Assembly (NCBI GenBank): GCA_049840835.1
Contig: JASGJG010000020.1
Coordinates: 1-64,000, forward strand
DNA length: 64,000 nt
Direction of reading: 5' to 3'
Source of the DNA: JANLTX01 sp049840835
Lineage (GTDB): Bacteria > Armatimonadota > Armatimonadia > Armatimonadales > Armatimonadaceae
The notes under the pieces are model-generated. The model searched no databases, was not told where the DNA came from, and worked only from the letters and a program-made list of their open reading frames with translations. The position numbers were made by a program, and so were the translations under genes. Below, one piece after another: positions 62,273 to 64,000 of the stretch; position 1 is the stretch's first letter; every line of letters begins with the position of its first letter.

Positions 62273-63256
62273 ATGCCGCTCGATCCGCTCGCACTTCTGG
62301 AATCTCTCATCGCCCTTCCCGGCCCACCCGGCCAGGAGGACGCTGTGCACGATTTTCTGGCGGAGCAGCTAGACGGTCTTGGTATCTCCCATCGCACCGA
62401 TGCGAAAGGCAACCTACTGGTCGGCTCGGATAACCCGAGGACCGTGGTAACCGCGCACTTAGATGAAATCGCGCTGATTGTCACCGGATTCACCAGTGGA
62501 GGAACGGCCTGTGTCACTCCGCTGGGTGGTGTGAAACCCTATAAGTGGGGCGAAGGCCCGGTAGAGATTCTCTCTACCAAAGGCGCGCGCACGCCCGGTG
62601 TCTTGAGCTTCGGCAGCATTCACACGGAGTCGCATCAGGGCGCTATCGGGCGGGACCGCGCCGGTCAGAGTGTGGGTTGGGACGATGCTCACATTCGCTT
62701 TTTCAAAGGCACCGCGCAAGCAGGAGACAGGGTTGTTCTGGGGCCAGATCGCCGCAAGTTAGTCCATCTGGGTAATCACAAGATCGCGGGACCGTTTCTA
62801 GATGACCGTGCCGATCTGGTCGCCTGGCTCCTACTCATCGAGCAGGCTGCCCAGAGAGATGATGTGCTGTTTGTGGCGACTGTGACCGAGGAAACGGGTG
62901 GTGAGGGTGCATTATGGGTGCTGGGGCAGCATCGCCCGGAGACCTGTATCGCGCTGGAGCTGGCCCCGATCGTGCCAGATGCCCCTGTCGCTCTTACATC
63001 TGAGCCTGTGGTCTGGATAAAGGATGGGTACGCCACCATGGATGCCGCAACACTGGGGCGTGTACGCGAAGCCTATCCGGGAATTCAGAGCGCCCTGTAC
63101 TCCAGAGGCGGGTCCGATGCGTCTATCGGGCAGTCCATGGGGCTCTGTGCCCATGGCATCACGCTGGGCTTTCCCTGCGAGAACTCGCACGGCTTCGAAA
63201 TTATGGATGAGCGAGCCATGTCCCGGTTGGCAGAGGCAGCTCTCGCCCTGCTATGA
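62273..63256 (+). CDS. M42-family aminopeptidase
   Basis: 327 residues. Metal motifs: H62, D64 and E65 in AHLDEIALI, DDRADLVA, VTEETGGEGALW and RGGSDASIG. LPGPPGQEDAV at the N terminus is typical of the M42/glutamyl aminopeptidase group. Cytosolic peptidase that trims N-terminal residues or short peptides. Confidence 0.9.
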   Translation: MPLDPLALLESLIALPGPPGQEDAVHDFLAEQLDGLGISHRTDAKGNLLVGSDNPRTVVTAHLDEIALIVTGFTSGGTACVTPLGGVKPYKWGEGPVEILSTKGARTPGVLSFGSIHTESHQGAIGRDRAGQSVGWDDAHIRFFKGTAQAGDRVVLGPDRRKLVHLGNHKIAGPFLDDRADLVAWLLLIEQAAQRDDVLFVATVTEETGGEGALWVLGQHRPETCIALELAPIVPDAPVALTSEPVVWIKDGYATMDAATLGRVREAYPGIQSALYSRGGSDASIGQSMGLCAHGITLGFPCENSHGFEIMDERAMSRLAEAALALL

Positions 63257-63280
63257 GAGACCTTAAGGTATCCTGACACC

Positions 63281-64000
63281 ATGGACGATGTTGTTCTACT
63301 ACGCAGGGTAGATGCCGTGGCTTATGTTGTGCTTAACCGCCCCGATGTACACAATGCCTTCAACGAAGAAGTAATCGCGCGGATGACCGAGATAGTCACC
63401 GCTGTCTCTACCGACGACTCGGTGCGTGTGGTGGTCTTCGGTGGTGCGGGCAAGAGCTTCTGCGCGGGCGCCGACTTAGATTGGATGCGGCGTATGGCGG
63501 GCAATTCCTACGAAGACAACCTGGCTGATGCCCATAAAGCCCGCGCCCTATTCGAAGCTATAGACACCTGCCCCAAAACGACTATTGCTACCGTTCACGG
63601 TGCAGCGCTCGGTGGCGGCGCAGGATTGGTCGCTACATGCGATATTGCGCTCGCGGTAGAAGGCACGAAGTTCGGCTTTACGGAAGTCCGTTTGGGCATC
63701 ATCCCCGCCGTTATCTCCCCATTTGTCGTGCGTAAGATAGGCATGGGCCATGCCCGAGCTCTCTTCGTTACGGGTCGCCGCTTCGATGCCGCTGATGCCC
63801 TTACCTTCGGTCTGGTTCAGCGCATGGTTCCCGCCGACCAGCTTGAAACAGCCACTGCAGAGACCATCGCGGACGCCCTTCAAGCCGCCCCAGATGCCGT
63901 ATCCCGCGCGAAATCCCTCCTACGAAACCTATCGGATGGCACAGCGGACACTGCCGCAGCGATTGCCTCTGCCCGTGCGAGCGAACAGGGCCGTGAGGGC
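63281..64000 (+). CDS. enoyl-CoA hydratase/isomerase, truncated by the window end
   Basis: The gene starts at 63281 (MDDVVLLRRVDAVAYVVLNR) and runs past 64000 without a stop. GAGKSFCAGADLDWMRRM, HGAALGGGAGLVATCDIALA (oxyanion loop) and FTEVRLGIIPAVISPFVVRK match the crotonase fold, and the DLDWMRRM segment is similar to methylglutaconyl-CoA hydratases of leucine breakdown. The rest is outside the window. Confidence 0.88.
   Translation, partial: MDDVVLLRRVDAVAYVVLNRPDVHNAFNEEVIARMTEIVTAVSTDDSVRVVVFGGAGKSFCAGADLDWMRRMAGNSYEDNLADAHKARALFEAIDTCPKTTIATVHGAALGGGAGLVATCDIALAVEGTKFGFTEVRLGIIPAVISPFVVRKIGMGHARALFVTGRRFDAADALTFGLVQRMVPADQLETATAETIADALQAAPDAVSRAKSLLRNLSDGTADTAAAIASARASEQGREG

Noticed and set aside
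1..64000. Prophage, integron or insertion sequence
   Set aside because: No integrase, transposase, terminase or terminal duplication was recognised anywhere in the window.

Overview
The window is about 64 kb of moderately GC-rich bacterial DNA carrying roughly 65 genes, two tRNA genes and several families of GC-rich palindromic repeats. There is no rRNA operon, prophage, insertion sequence or CRISPR array. The gene repertoire includes Gfo/Idh/MocA oxidoreductases, a neutral-ceramidase-like enzyme, a sugar-phosphate isomerase-type TIM barrel, a beta-galactosidase-trimerization-type glycosidase, a PNGase F-like protein, DUF3500 and DUF2314 proteins, a Uma2 nuclease and many small secreted proteins. 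This suits a free-living heterotroph of the Armatimonadota or a similar lineage. That assignment is an inference from gene content, not from a marker gene.

Layout. 1-11.3 kb: a cytochrome-like fragment, mtnP, a zinc-ribbon protein, a polynucleotide kinase-phosphatase, an oxidoreductase, a ceramidase-like enzyme, an RlaP-type nucleotidyltransferase, a membrane glycosyltransferase, a methyltransferase and a 5'-nucleotidase-like protein. Many of these are broken by frameshifts. 11.3-31 kb: mostly intact genes, namely a sugar-binding lipoprotein, a radical SAM enzyme, a PLP enzyme, DUF3500 and MBL proteins, nadE, a PpiC-type foldase, a TIM barrel, tRNA-Val and tRNA-Asp, an ABC-2 exporter operon that also encodes a histone-deacetylase-like protein, two glycosyltransferases and a PNGase F-like protein. 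31-36 kb: a second frameshift-rich stretch with an HscA/DnaK-type chaperone, a DinB-like remnant, Uma2, a CAAX-protease-like membrane protein and a geranylgeranyl-reductase-like flavoprotein. 36-42.5 kb: a small arginine-rich protein, then the minus-strand operon rpsB-tsf-pyrH-frr-aroA-cmk-plsC. 42.6-48 kb: DUF2752, a metallophosphoesterase, then purL followed by a nucleotidyltransferase pair, GNAT and GDPD. 48-51.6 kb: an overlapping operon of an oxidoreductase, two paralogous proteins of unknown function and a zinc-ribbon protein. 51.7-57.7 kb: an HGSNAT-like acyltransferase, a two-module ABC-2 transporter operon and small proteins. 57.8-64 kb: a glycosidase-like protein, a DUF2314 lipoprotein, a GH16 enzyme, an MFS transporter, an M42 peptidase and an enoyl-CoA hydratase that runs off the end.

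Two features dominate the second look. First, frameshifts cluster at 0-11 kb and 31-36 kb and occur singly in purL (44.7 kb). Because they hit essential or highly conserved genes and the translated pieces join seamlessly across frames, many are probably consensus errors rather than true pseudogenes. Second, the genome carries mobile-looking palindromic repeats, one of which sits in frame inside a membrane-protein gene and two of which supply gene 3' ends. The best candidates for an undescribed system are the overlapping paralog operon at 48.1-51.5 kb, the HDAC-like protein embedded in an ABC-2 exporter operon, and the GT4/GT2/PNGase F-like cluster.
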